A stretch of DNA of 64,000 nt from Mycogone perniciosa (lineage: Eukaryota > Ascomycota > Sordariomycetes > Hypocreales > Hypocreaceae). The stretch covers positions 186,001-250,000 of the forward strand of contig JAOALB010000072.1 of the NCBI GenBank assembly GCA_025331125.1, given 5' to 3'. Below the pieces are notes generated by a model, which was given only the letters and a program-made list of their open reading frames with translations, did no database searches and was not told where the DNA came from. The translations under genes and the position numbers were made by a program. Positions 21,527-32,315 of the stretch are shown piece after piece; position 1 is the first letter of the stretch, and the number at the start of each line of letters is the position of its first letter.

Positions 21527-23710
21527 CTATACCAGGACCACGTCCTTGAATGGCGCGTCTGACTTGTCCACGACCTCCCCATACATGATTCCATGAACGT
21601 ACGCATCCCCCACGAGCTGGTACTCGTGCTCGCCTTCGCTACCAGCCAGCCGCAGCACATGCGGTACCGACGACCCTGCCAGCACGCAGACCGAGTCTCC
21701 CTCGACCGCACATGCGGGCACGAGTCCGAAGTAGCCAGTCCTCGTCGCGGCGAAGCGCCGGGCAAAGCAGACTGTCGTGCTCTGTGACTGAAACGTTCCG
21801 AACATGTCCATGAGCCCATTGGCGGGCTGCGCCTCCAAAACGGTCGGGTCGGCGAGGATGTCGTCGAGGACCCGAGCCGGGTCGCTGATCTCTGCGAAGA
21901 CGAGGATCGTGTTATGGGCCATGTCGTACGTGTCGTCCATCAGGAGAGTGCGGGCGAAGGCGTCAGCCGGGTCCAGGTAGCGAGATGGGGTGGTTGATTC
22001 TCCGGAGTGGAACAGGTCTTTGGTGCGTTGGACGGCATTCCAGAATTCGTCTCTGCCACTTTCGGACTCCCAGACCTCGCCCAGGTACTCGATCTTGTCG
22101 ACGATGGCCGCTGAAGCCTTGAGACGCTTCGTTGAGAGTTTGTCGCCAGCCTCAAAGCATACGAAACCGGGCGACATATGGCCGCATGCACTGTATGGCA
22201 ATTGGCGAATGGTCGAAATCACACGCGGATGTCGTTCTTGGGCTCGCCAATCGACCACCCATGAGGGAAGATGCATCTCTGCGCCTGGAAGCCGCCGCTG
22301 CAGACCGGCCGAGTCCAGCATGCGACCACCATCACCGCGCTCGACTGTCCGGACAGTAAATTCCGTATACACCTCCTCGACAGACAATCTATAATCGGGG
22401 ACGAGACGGTCTCTCGGCTCGAGTAGGGACATGATACCGTAGACCTTGTCCCGAGGATCCGTCGCCTGAAAGTCCCGCAGCCGTTCGATCATAGGAAGGC
22501 GCCTCAGCGTTCCGGCTTGATACTCGGTCCGGATGCCGATCATTTTCGTCGCGTTGAGGAACCCCAGATATCGGTTGTCCGCGTGTGCCTGGATCGCCGT
22601 GACATAGCCCCGGTTCGTGACGAAGGTGACTGCCTTGAAGAAGAGACCGAGGTCGAACGAGTAGCGCCCGAACATGGCGATCGGGCACCGCTGCGGCACA
22701 GCCATCTCCTGCACAACCCAGGTGCGGCGGAACCACGGCCGCTCGAGCACGTAGCCGAGCGCCAACCAGGCGATGTGGTCGGTGGGCGGCAGCCCGAAGA
22801 CGGCGAGGGTGTCATCGATTGTGGCCGTGCGGCTCTCGAGGTGTGGAGCCGCCGCGGCCATGGCATACATGAGGTCCAGCGCGCAGATCCATAGATCGGG
22901 CACGGGGCCGAGGTCGACGAAGATGCGCCGCGCGAGCTGGTAGACGTCCTGCATCATGGCAACCTGTTCCATCTTCTCCTCGAGGTTCTCCTGGTCGATG
23001 CAGACGCCATCGGCCCAGACGTACTCGGCCTTGCCCTTCCAGTGCGGTGTCGCCGGTGTGCTGCCCAGGCGGCGGTAGCGATGCAGCGTGTCGTCGAGGG
23101 AGGCCTGGATGCGGTGGCGCGAGCCGTTGATGACTATGTCGCGCCATTCCGCGGCAGGGCCCCAACAGTAGGAGACAGCATCGAAGATGGGCCCTGCGTC
23201 TATGGGAACGTCGATGAGTTCGCACTCTATAGGGTCTGCGAGGAAAATGGCCGGCTTGATCTTCAGGAGGCGGACATGTCTAGCCCCCAGGGGGAGAGGA
23301 GTGTACTGGAACGGAGGGAGTGAGGGATCCACGGTCAGGGCATCGACTCTCTCGGGAATATACACCGAATCAAGGACCGGGAGCGCCGCAATGTATCTCA
23401 AGTCGCCCACGGCTTCATCGCCGTCAAGCGAGCTGTCGGCTGAGATATCGACGGCCTTGACTATGACTGGTTGGTCGACATTACATGCCCAGTCACATCG
23501 CTCGTGCACGTCACAGCCGAGCTTCTGGTAGACTGAGCAATCCAGATCTGGCTGGAGAAATGGCGATATCATCGGCCGCGTCTCCTCCGCCATAGTAACG
23601 GACGCGCCGATATCGGTAGTATAACGCCTTGATAGTGTTTGTAGTAGTGGTAGCAGTAGTAGCAGTAGTCGTCGTCGTCGTAATCGCCTGCAGTATGGAG
23701 CTTGATCCAC
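21527..23710 (-). CDS. HET-domain (heterokaryon incompatibility) protein
   Basis: Single exon, 727 aa from 23710, or 688 aa from the ATG at 23593, where a more acidic N-terminus begins; the extra 39 residues are Arg/Leu-rich and may be untranslated. The HET domain starts at about residue 175 with F-D-A-V-S-Y-C-W-G and continues through Y-V-W-A-D-G-V-C-I-D-Q, followed by a helix and I-F-V-D-L-G, the three signature blocks of the family. Downstream, about residues 400-460, D-P-R-D-K-V-Y-G-I-M-S-L is the usual post-HET block. Such proteins mediate non-self recognition and cell death after hyphal fusion; whether this copy acts in incompatibility is unknown. No adjacent partner (NLR, lipase or HeLo gene) is present within several kb. 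Confidence 0.88.
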   Translation of the reverse strand: MDQAPYCRRLRRRRLLLLLLPLLQTLSRRYTTDIGASVTMAEETRPMISPFLQPDLDCSVYQKLGCDVHERCDWACNVDQPVIVKAVDISADSSLDGDEAVGDLRYIAALPVLDSVYIPERVDALTVDPSLPPFQYTPLPLGARHVRLLKIKPAIFLADPIECELIDVPIDAGPIFDAVSYCWGPAAEWRDIVINGSRHRIQASLDDTLHRYRRLGSTPATPHWKGKAEYVWADGVCIDQENLEEKMEQVAMMQDVYQLARRIFVDLGPVPDLWICALDLMYAMAAAAPHLESRTATIDDTLAVFGLPPTDHIAWLALGYVLERPWFRRTWVVQEMAVPQRCPIAMFGRYSFDLGLFFKAVTFVTNRGYVTAIQAHADNRYLGFLNATKMIGIRTEYQAGTLRRLPMIERLRDFQATDPRDKVYGIMSLLEPRDRLVPDYRLSVEEVYTEFTVRTVERGDGGRMLDSAGLQRRLPGAEMHLPSWVVDWRAQERHPRVISTIRQLPYSACGHMSPGFVCFEAGDKLSTKRLKASAAIVDKIEYLGEVWESESGRDEFWNAVQRTKDLFHSGESTTPSRYLDPADAFARTLLMDDTYDMAHNTILVFAEISDPARVLDDILADPTVLEAQPANGLMDMFGTFQSQSTTVCFARRFAATRTGYFGLVPACAVEGDSVCVLAGSSVPHVLRLAGSEGEHEYQLVGDAYVHGIMYGEVVDKSDAPFKDVVLV

Positions 23711-23824
23711 GTAATTGCTGCTGCCTCAGCCCCATTGTCCTGGACATATAAATGTCCTGATCAACTTGCAACTGTAAAGCCAACACCACTTTGTTCTTGA
23801 ATCAAAGAGAAAAGATTCATATGA

Positions 23825-24202
23825 AAAAAAAAGCCTTTCGAACTGTCGCACCCCGACCAGATCCACTCTGGAGTTTGGGATGCTGAAACAAAAAGATGTG
23901 TGGTTGATGGGAAAATAGAAGATCCCCTCTCGGGTGAGGTTCGAGAAATATCCAAAGGTGCGCTTACATATGGTGGCCCTCCTGACGTCGACATCATCAT
24001 TACGAACCTGCACGGAGAGAGTACGGGGACGTTTCGTGTCCAAAGTCCATTTCCTTTCGAAAAACTGCTTGTTCACATTATGAAAGTCGTGGATCAGAAG
24101 AAGATTGGGCTTCACTCGCTTACTGCCACGTCGTATTCAATTACCGTCGTTCTGGTGGATGACCTCAGCGGAAAGGGAGGCTTTAATGAGGGCACTGAAT
24201 AG
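23825..24202 (+). pseudogene. orphan coding-like frame without a start codon
   Basis: The frame is open for 125 codons after a TGA at 23822 and ends at a TAG (24200-24202), but it has no ATG until about two thirds of the way in (only GTG earlier). Its composition is protein-like, with balanced charge, alternating hydrophobic strands (VDIIITNLHGES, SYSITVVLVDDL) and regular Gly/Pro turns, unlike nearby noncoding frames. It may be the last exon of a gene whose upstream exon I cannot find, or a 5'-truncated remnant. I do not recognise the family. Confidence 0.35.
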
Positions 24203-24832
24203 GAGATGAGTCTTGTATGGGGGATTCAAGTTATTCTTAGGCAAACTACGGAGTATAGGCATAACTATACCTATACGTGAGCTGATCTCTTTAGCAGGTA
24301 TTTATCAATAGAGTCTCCTACTCTATTATTTTGCACTTTAGTGCTGCTTTCTGCTCTGATCAGACTAATAATGGCCGTGTGGACTTAATAAGCTCCTGTC
24401 AGCGTATACGGAGTACCATGATAGTATTTTTTTTGCAGTCTCTGTTCTATTTATCGTTAAATACCTGCTTGGGAGCTTATGCTTGCTACACGCTACCAAC
24501 CGCCATCAGTTTCACTATTGACTGGTGAGACAGATACCGTTTTTCCCTCATCAGAAAATAAGAAATAAAACATGGCCATCTCTTGGCTTCAGCTTGGACA
24601 AAGCTAATTAATTGCCATGCCAAAAATGGCTGTCATTCGTACATCCTGTTGCTCATTACTAGTTACAAAGGTGTTGTATGCCATCTAGTCTGCCCTTCCC
24701 CAAATCTCGACGAGTCTCCAACTCAGACTTCCCATCGTCAATTGTACCTCAACCTCGTCTTTTCCCCCCTGTCACCTTTCTTTTCGCTTCTTTCAGGCTG
24801 TCTATCAGCACTGTCTTTTTTCTTGTACATGC

Positions 24833-24851
24833 ATTCATTCATTCATTCATT
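24833..24851. repeat. (ATTC)n tetranucleotide tract
   Basis: About five copies of ATTC in the pyrimidine-rich leader upstream of the aspartic protease gene. Confidence 0.85.
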
Positions 24852-25024
24852 GCTTCGTTTCGTAGAAGCTGGCTTCTCATTTGATACCTACGGCCTAGAT
24901 GGTCGTTTATTGATTGCATCGTCTCTCTCTTACACCTTCATACATTTCATACCCTCACTTTCTTTTTTCTAGACACATGCAACGGCATCAGTGATAACCG
25001 TTCCATTTTCTTTTACCATCCATC

Positions 25025-27025
25025 ATGACGCTTTCATCCTTTCTAGTCTTGTTGTCTCTAGCGCTATCAGCACGATCATGGCCGCAACATCCTTTCGACC
25101 CAGAGGATCTGGGCGACTCCATAACTCTCCCCGTCATTCCCTATTCCCTAGCCTCGGGTAAATCGCTTTCAGTGGTGGACGAGGAACTGGTATCGAAACG
25201 AAATCCGGAAGATGATGGCGAGGACAAACCCTTTCACATTCTCCCCTTCAATGGCAAGCGCACTCTCCTGATAGAGCACGACGACGAACTATCCAACAGG
25301 TTGACGTTGCCTGTGCCGCAGCGGCGAAGTGACGATAAAGACAAGCCTTTCCATATCCTGCCTTTCAATGGAAAGCGCAAAATTCTAGTCGAGGACGATG
25401 ACGTGTCCAGCAGGATGACACTCCCTGTGCCGCAACAGGTTAGGAGAAGTGATGACGAAGACAAGCCCTTCCATATCCTGCCCTTTGATGCTAAGCGGAG
25501 TCTCCCAGCAGACGACATTCCGCCTGGCATCTTGACTTTGCCTGTTATTCGTGCTCGGCGGCCTGTACTAGTGAAAAGGGCAGTACAAGTTCAGGTGGAA
25601 AACCGATCAGACGTTTCATACTACGCCCAGCGTTAGTCCTCGCCCTCTCCTCTCTTATACAACTGATGCTAAAACAGTCACGCAGTCAACATTGGCACTC
25701 CTCCGCAAAAGGTCTATGCACAAATCGATACAGGCTCTTTTGAGCTCTGGGTAAATCCAGACTGCTCTCAGCTTCGCTCTGCTGACCAGAACTTCTGCCG
25801 AGCCGTTGGAAGATACGTCCCTTCTTCATCCTCCACATCCACCGTCACCACAACCACAAACAGTCTTAGATATGGCATCGGTTCAGCCAACGTCACCTAC
25901 GTCCGGGACAGTATCGCCCTCCCTGGTTCCACCCCAATGAAACAGGTCCAATTCGGCGTGGCTTCGTCAAGCCGAGACCAGTTTTCCGGCATCCTTGGCA
26001 TTGGCTACGGCTTAGGGATCAACACCAGGTACAAGAACTTTATCGATGAGCTGGCTGCCCAGGGTATCACCAAGACAAAGGCGTTCAGTCTCGCCCTCGG
26101 GAGCAAAGATGAAGAAGAGGGTGTCATCATCTTTGGAGGCGTTGACACTGCCAAGTTCCAAGGCAAGCTCGCGCAATTGCCAATTGTGCCCGCTCAGGAC
26201 GCTCCCGATGGCGTTGCCCGTTACTGGGTCAATCTCAACTCTATCTCCCTGTCGCCACCCACCGGCAACTCTACGACATTTGCCAACTCCAAAATGACGG
26301 TGTTCCTAGACAGCGGAGCAACGCTGACGCTACTGCCGCCAAATGTAGTGAAGAGCGTTGCCCAGGCATTAGGGTCTAAGCAACTAAACAGCAATGGTTT
26401 CCACACAGTCGATTGCGGGATGGCAGATCAGAAGGGGACAATCGACTTTTCTTTCAACGGAATTACAATTCAGGTACCGTATAACGAGATGATCCGACAG
26501 GTTAACACCCTGCCCCCGAGTTGCTACCTGGGGATGATGCCCAGTAACGATTTTGCCCTGCTGGGAGACACCTTCCTGCGGTCTGCCTATGGTGAGTAGA
26601 GAGACACTCAAGTCTTGTATGACCAACTAACTAACTGACTGAATCTAGCCGTCTTTGACCTTTTGGCCAATATGGCGTACCTCGCTCAATATGCCAACTG
26701 CGGCACTAAACTCCAGACCATCAACTCCTCCAAGGATCTTCAGGACCTGTCAGGCACTTGCAACGCCGCCCGAGAGGGTTCCGGGCCATCATCTATCGGC
26801 ACCAGCACAAAGACTATGCCAGCTGCCTCACTTCTGCCGTCAATAACGACGCTGCAGATAGCCACGGGTTCGCCCACATTGACGACTTCTATCTCACCCT
26901 CTACTGCTACGGGTGTAGCGGGGGCGGTGGATAGCTCCAATACCAGTATGGCAATGAGTATTGGCTTGGATATGAGAGGCCTGTGGGTGGTAGTTGCAGC
27001 GATGGTGGTGTTGGTGTTGGTGTAA
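25025..27025 (+). CDS. GPI-type aspartic protease (yapsin-like) with repetitive, dibasic-site-rich propeptide
   Basis: Three exons, join(25025..25631, 25686..26591, 26649..27025), 629 aa, all phases closing. Pepsin-family (A1) endopeptidase of the secretory pathway and cell surface. Signal peptide 1-18. Propeptide 19-185 is exceptional: three K-P-F-H-I-L-P-F blocks (68-75, 107-114, 147-154) alternate with T-L-P-V blocks (34-37, 94-97, 132-135, 171-174), separated by dibasic sites at 58-59, 78-79, 100-101, 117-118, 140-141, 157-158, 178-179 and 184-185. Catalytic motifs are intact: QIDTGSFELWV and FLDSGATLTLLP. The C-terminus has a Ser/Thr-rich stalk and a final hydrophobic tail (LWVVVAAMVVLVLV) after S-S-N, the pattern of a GPI signal. 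Yapsins themselves cleave at basic residues, so self-processing or Kex2 processing of the propeptide is plausible. Confidence 0.93.
25205..25498 (+). repeat. in-frame tandem repeat, about 117-bp unit, inside the protease propeptide
   Basis: Three copies of a unit encoding acidic linker, K-P-F-H-I-L-P-F, a short N-G or D-A, then Lys-Arg; the intervening part encodes T-L-P-V-P-Q and Arg-Arg. The units are 39 and 40 residues apart. The first two cores are identical in the eleven residues from K-P-F through the Lys-Arg; the third differs at two. DNA between copies differs mainly at third codon positions, so the protein repeat appears conserved, not just freshly duplicated. Confidence 0.9.
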
Positions 27026-27237
27026 CAGAATAATAAGGGGATTCTGTTGTATTATAATGCATAGATGAAATAAACGATGATACGAGTATGAAAGCGAATG
27101 CTGTCACTTTACCAAGCTACAAGTGGTGATGGAGAGGTGATGTATTAGATATTAAACAAAAGAAAGGATCCAACATGAGAACACCAAGAAAGTCCTACCC
27201 CTGACCCTTCAACGCCCGCTTCATCTATCCAAGCCCA

Positions 27238-27969
27238 TCACCACGTCAGGCCCACAGCCTTGCCCTCATATTCACCCCCGTCTCCCTTCGCCAACACCTC
27301 CTCAAAAACCCACCTCCCCACATCCTTCCTCGAAATCGTATACCCAACCTCATCCCTCTCAACCCCCTTCGCTGGATCCTCCACGCCCACGCGGATCTTC
27401 CTCGCGGGCTTCCCCCCGTCCACCAGAAAACTCGGACGCACAAGCACAAAGCGCTCCGGCCCGCTGACCACGCGCTGCTCCATGATTTTCTTGTCGGCGT
27501 GCGGAATCTTCAGCATGATGTTGTACATGGGCGTGAACAGCAGCGGCACGTCGCGCTTGTAGGGCGATATGCCCGTTGAGCTGCCCACCACGAGGAGCGG
27601 CCTGCCCTGCGCCGCGGTGTCCTGTCGTAGGTTCTGCAGGGCGGTGTAGAGAGCCTGGATGCCCTTCTGGCACACATCCGGGTCGTCAAAGGTAAACGTC
27701 TTGGTGTTGAGAGACGCCCCGATGGTGAAGTACACGCTGTCGACGAGACGGGTGGGATCGGAGGGCCGGGTGAGGCAGGACATGACGTCTGCGACGTTGT
27801 GGGCGTTGCCGGGTTTGACGATGAGGTTGGGGGGGAGGGGAGTGAAGTGGGCTTCGAGTTTGGAAGGGAGACGACAAAGGGCGATGCAGGTGTGGCCGGA
27901 GGAGAGGGCGTGTTTGAGGGCGGAGAGGCCGCAGCCGGTAGAGGCGCCGAAGAAGGCGATGGTGGACAT
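27238..27969 (-). CDS. NAD(P)-binding Rossmann-fold protein (NmrA/atypical SDR-like)
   Basis: 243 aa, single exon, starting at 27969 (M-S-T-I-A-F-F-G). An upstream in-frame ATG at 28275 would add an unlikely leader and was rejected. The N-terminal strand and GASTGCG glycine loop bind the dinucleotide; S-S-T-G-I near residue 134 and the Y-x-x-x-K-like region further on follow the atypical SDR layout. The end (D-V-G-R-W-V-F) is typical of the NAD(P)H-binding-domain group. Substrate unknown; such proteins serve as oxidoreductases or redox sensors. Convergent with the aspartic protease, 212 bp apart. No pathway is suggested by the context. Confidence 0.85.
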   Translation of the reverse strand: MSTIAFFGASTGCGLSALKHALSSGHTCIALCRLPSKLEAHFTPLPPNLIVKPGNAHNVADVMSCLTRPSDPTRLVDSVYFTIGASLNTKTFTFDDPDVCQKGIQALYTALQNLRQDTAAQGRPLLVVGSSTGISPYKRDVPLLFTPMYNIMLKIPHADKKIMEQRVVSGPERFVLVRPSFLVDGGKPARKIRVGVEDPAKGVERDEVGYTISRKDVGRWVFEEVLAKGDGGEYEGKAVGLTW

Positions 27970-29199
27970 GTTGATGTAGAGTAGGGCGTGAGTATAAGGG
28001 GATATAAGTGGTGGTGTATGTGAGTTGATGTAAGTTGGTGTAAGTGCGTGGTGTAAGTGTATGGTGTAAGTGGTATATGGTGATGCTGCTAAAGTTGATT
28101 GCTCAAAGATGTATTGTGATGCTGCTGATAATGGTATTTCACAGCGGCCTTTCCTCCTTTTATATATCCCATCCCCAACCGTCACCCATATCCGCTCTGC
28201 CTCTTCACTCCATCTCCAGAAACGACAACCTGGCGTTCGTGGCGTCCAACTCGGGTAGATTTCTCCCCCGGCCAAGACCAGAAATACTCCTCACCTGCTA
28301 GCCAAACCCATGCAGCACTGCCTACAAGTCCTAACAATGCCCAAGTACCCTTGCAAACGCCACAATCCATCTCGCCTCTTCGCGCCGTTACGATTCCCTC
28401 CCCATAAGGAGCCGAACCTGCAAGCCACGCGAGAGCAGGCCAATCACAGAAAATGCTTTGATGCAATTATTCCTCCGAGCGATCTTTGTGGCTTTTGGGT
28501 GTACTTGACGTGTCCTGGCCTGGATTATTTTTTTTGGTGTAAGGCTGCGTATGTATGTGACATCAACCAGGAGCTTGTTCGTCGTGCGCCATCTTTCATG
28601 AGAGGATATATGAATTCATCCGCTTCTTGAGCCACGTTTGTTCTCATGAATGGTCGAAATGGGTTTCATGTCTTACCATCTCAAGTATATACATCCAGTT
28701 ACCCTCTCTGGAAACCTCTGAGGATGCAGCTGATTTCTACAAACCGTCACAACATAATAAACCAAGTCTTGAAAAATGCCATTACTGTATATTCCCTTCT
28801 GTCTTAGGGACCATCCGCCTTAAACCATGTATTCCATCCAAGACGCATTCAATGAGTGGATGACCAGCCAGGTCAATACAACAACAAAACTCCCCCCTTA
28901 TCCTCCCGAAGAAAAAAACGCCACCACCCTCATAAGTAACAAGTCAGGGAGGAGAGCTGTATGTAACTAAATACAAAAACGAAGTTCGCCAGACGATGCT
29001 CAGGGGCAACAGCAAGAGACCTCAAAAGGCCTCGTCATTTCATATCACCATCACACGTCTGCCGTGATAAAAAGGAAGGAGAAAATTCAGAGAGTGATCC
29101 CGTGTTTTAGCGATATTGTGCCATGCATACAACGTAAAGTGACAGCGAAAAGAACCCAAACCAAAACGACTGCTGCTGTTGCTCGTGCATGCGACCAAA
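27970..29199. other. intergenic region
   Basis: Promoter of the NAD(P)-binding protein gene at the left (a GGTGTAAGT-like word recurs about six times at 28012-28080) and the 3' region of the GH16 gene at the right. No gene recognised between. Confidence 0.45.
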
Positions 29200-30670
29200 T
29201 TACAGCCAATACAGAGCGCAGCCAGCAGCGAGAATGGCCAAGATGCTGATGCCGGTTCTGGAGCTGTCGCTCTTGCCGCCGTTGTTGGAGCCACCCTTGC
29301 AGTCCTGGTTGAAGCTGTTGGCAGAGCAGCCGGCTGTGTCGGCCGGGGCATTTCCGCCGCCGCTGTTATCGCCATTGCTGCCGCCGTTGCCGCTACCACC
29401 GCTGTTGCCACCAGGGACATTGTTGGTGCTACCCGAGTTGCCGTGATCCTGGCCAGAAGCGCCGTTACCGCCGCCGGGAATCTGGGCCTGGGTGTTCTTG
29501 GGGGCGCTGGCCGTGGTGATAGATCCCGAGGGCTTGCCGGCATCCATATCGAGACCAGTGCCTTGAAGGGATGCCAGGTTGGTGCGCTTGTTGCCGTCCA
29601 CTACAGTGTCGTTGGTGGCCCGGATGTTGTTGAAGGTGTAGCTCGTGCGGAGGTTGGTACCAGGACCACTCTTGGCGTCGTAGCAGTCTATCGTAACCTC
29701 GGAGAAGGTGGCGTAGAAGTAACCGGCCTTTTTTATATCCTCTGCCTCCCAGTCAATCAGACCACCAGCCCAGTCGATAGTACCCTGGGCGTTGGTCTCC
29801 TTGCCGCCGGGCCAGATAGACAGCTGCACACGGGAAGGGGTTTGAGGGAAGTTCCACTGATTGGCAGTGGCGTTCCAGGTGTCCTTGCGGTAAACAGTAC
29901 GACCAACCTGGCCATCGATGAGCCATTGGATCTGGTCGGGGGTCCAGATGATTTCGTAGTCGTGGTAGTTGTTGAAGGTATCCGACAAGGAAATGTTGGC
30001 CGAGTTGTGGTCTACAGGCGTCACGTCAGCTTGCTTTCATATCGCATTCGTAATCTTGTCACCTACAGTCTGGAATGCCCTGGAAGTAGTAATTGGTCTG
30101 CGCGGTGCCCAGATCCACACCCACGAACTCGTAATCAATTTCATCCTTGACATCAGAGAGCAGGATGAAAGCCGTGACCACACCACGGCCACGGCTTGTC
30201 TTGAACCTGGCCTTGACTCTGCCGTACCACATGTAGTGCGTCGATGCCATGACGGTGCCAACGCTGTCTTTGGGCATAGTGAGCAGAACGTTGCCGTTGT
30301 ACGCAGCCGGCTCTCCCTGGAACACCCAGTCGGCCTTGGAGGCGTCGCCGAGATATTTGCTGATATCCACGATGCTGTCAAGGTTGTCGAACGTCATGGT
30401 CTTGGACTGGCAGACGGGCGCGGGCACGCAGGCGTCCAGGGAGAAGGACATTCGGGGGTCGCAGCCACCAAGACAGAAGGCGCCAACACCACATTCACCA
30501 TACTCTGTATTAACAGGTTAGCCTACTTGATTCGGGAGATCGTATATAGTGAAGGGTGTCGTACGAGAGCAGCAAGGTGAGTCCTGAGGGCACTTCTTGT
30601 CGAGCGAGCAGGTGACAGCGAGAACAGAGCTCGCGCCCATCAGAGCCGCAAGCGCAACGGACCGCAACAT
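29200..30670 (-). CDS. CRH-type GH16 cell-wall transglycosylase with chitin-binding module
   Basis: Three exons, complement(29200..30011, 30067..30504, 30565..30670), 451 aa. Crh1/Crh2(Utr2) enzymes link chitin to beta-1,6/1,3-glucan at the cell surface. Signal peptide 1-18. Residues 21-62 form a CBM18-like Cys knot (C-P-Q-D-S-P-C-C-S-Q-Y-G-x-C-G), which favours the Crh2/Utr2 subgroup. The GH16 catalytic motif DEIDYE sits at 156-161, with E157 the expected nucleophile and E161 the acid/base. The C-terminal 130 residues are Gly/Asn/Ser-rich, ending in a GPI-type tail (S-S-R-T then hydrophobic). Introns are phase 1 with good GTACGA and GTAGGT donors. Length is typical for the family. Confidence 0.95.
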
Positions 30671-31570
30671 GATGATGATGATGATGAATGTCGTCGAGAT
30701 ACAATTGGCGATGGCGATGGAAACCGGTATTAAAGGTATTAGGCGCAGACAGAATAATCGAACGCAGCAGTAGCAGCAGCAGTAGTAGTAAGTAGAATGA
30801 AGATGAAGATGAAGTTGAAGGCACAGCACGAGGCAAACGAAACAGACAAACAAACAGACAATCACACAACGACGGAGGAAAAGCGAGTGACAGCCGTCAG
30901 TTCAGTGCAAACGGACGATGAAGGAAAATATACCCCCCTTGAAGCGAGCGAATGTTGTTATTGTTGTTGTTTGTGGTTTGACGCTTGAAGGAGGAGAAAG
31001 AGGAAAATGGGGAAAAAACGGGGGGAGTGGAATGGATATGCGCCCGCAGGCCCGAGGAGCCGATTCGATTCCCCCCAAATTGCGTCCAAGCCCCAGACCC
31101 GCTAGTGCCACTGCCACTATTTGCGCTAGGCTAGTTTATGTAAGGCACTCCCTAAAGAAGCAGGTCACGCGTCGGCCGGTATCCCGATTCGGCGTATGGG
31201 TTCATGTTCATCCCCCACAAGGAGTCCAGTTCACGCAGGGGGGGAAAAGGAAAAAGAAAATGGAAAAAAGCAAAGAGATTGAATAAAATAAAATAAAAAT
31301 CCTTTCCTGGGATAAAATAGACTGTCCCGGGGGTGACACATATTACGACGAGTACTAACACGCATCTTCGGATAAACTGACAGCCCTGACAGAACTTCTG
31401 ACTTCCAGGGGGCTTTCCAGGGGGTTCGCTCCGAGCGTCCACCAAAAGACGAGAAGCAAAAAGTGGAAACCCTCCACATCACCTGCAGCAAACGACTCCT
31501 CCAAAAAAGCGGAAGAAAAAAAGAACCAGCGAACCCTTCGAGTACATAAACTTTGCCCCTGTTTGCCCTC

Positions 31571-31597
31571 TTGTCCCTCTTGTCCCTCTTGTCCCTC
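31571..31597. repeat. (TTGTCCCTC)3 minisatellite
   Basis: Three perfect 9-base units, flanked by further CCCTC words. Confidence 0.9.
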
Positions 31598-32160
31598 TCT
31601 CCCTGCCTGATACTAGTATAGTACTAGTGCTGGCTGGTACTGCTACCAAGACTACGGAGTAGGTATTACCTACTGATAACGATCCTCGATCCTCGAGAGG
31701 GATAAAAAGATGAAAAGGACGCCATCATTAATCTTAAAAGCCCACTGGAGCGGTTCGTCAGTTCCGCTCCGCCCAACACGCGAGGTGCGAGTGGAGTCCT
31801 CCACTCCTCTCCTCCGTATGGAGTAATGCCTCACACCGTCCCATCACAAGGCTAGAAATACGAGGAAACCTCTTCAATATGGAGTCGATTACGACTTCGA
31901 TTCAATAACCAAATAACCCATCTAATAATACCAAATGTTTGATTTTGAGCGGCTTTGTAAGGAAATCACACCGAGTGAGTTTAATACGTTCATTATTAGC
32001 TTGAGGGGGTTTCAACATTGCATAAGCTGTATGCATCCTAGCTGCAAGCCATCCTTCGGGAGAGCGGCATTTGTGAAGCGCCCAAAGGGGCAGACAGTCA
32101 GCCACAAAGACACCATGCATACGAAGTACTCCGTACTACTCCCTACTATGAGGAGAATAG

Positions 32161-32190
32161 ATAGAGATAGAGATAGAGATAGAGATAGAG
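32161..32190. repeat. (ATAGAG)5 tract
   Basis: Five hexamer copies about 120 bases downstream of the dbp9 stop. Confidence 0.9.
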
Positions 32191-32315
32191 AATGGGTGCT
32201 CGTACTCGTAGACACGGAACACGATGAATCATTTTTCTTGTTTTTTTTTCATCAACCAGGTCCATACGCCGTACCGATATAATAATATACTGCTCCGTAC
32301 CTACATCCCATTACT

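Larger units (their letters stand above)
23711..25024. other. divergent intergenic region (HET gene / aspartic protease)
   Basis: It carries the promoters of both genes and the orphan frame described separately. The stretch 24680-25020 before the protease start is strongly C/T-rich, a typical fungal promoter and leader. Dispersed word TACGGAGTAC at 24407-24416. Confidence 0.5.
30671..32315. other. intergenic region with simple repeats (GH16 promoter / dbp9 3' end)
   Basis: No gene recognised. The part next to the GH16 start is rich in CAT/ATC and GCA repeats. Farther out are a TTGTCCCTC 9-mer tandem, an ATAGAG tract, and dispersed words at 31653-31661 and 32126-32136. Confidence 0.5.

Noticed and set aside
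27238..28275. N-terminal extension of the NAD(P)-binding protein to 345 aa
   Set aside because: The extra 102 residues are low-complexity and promoter-like; the family starts at the strand right after the ATG at 27969.
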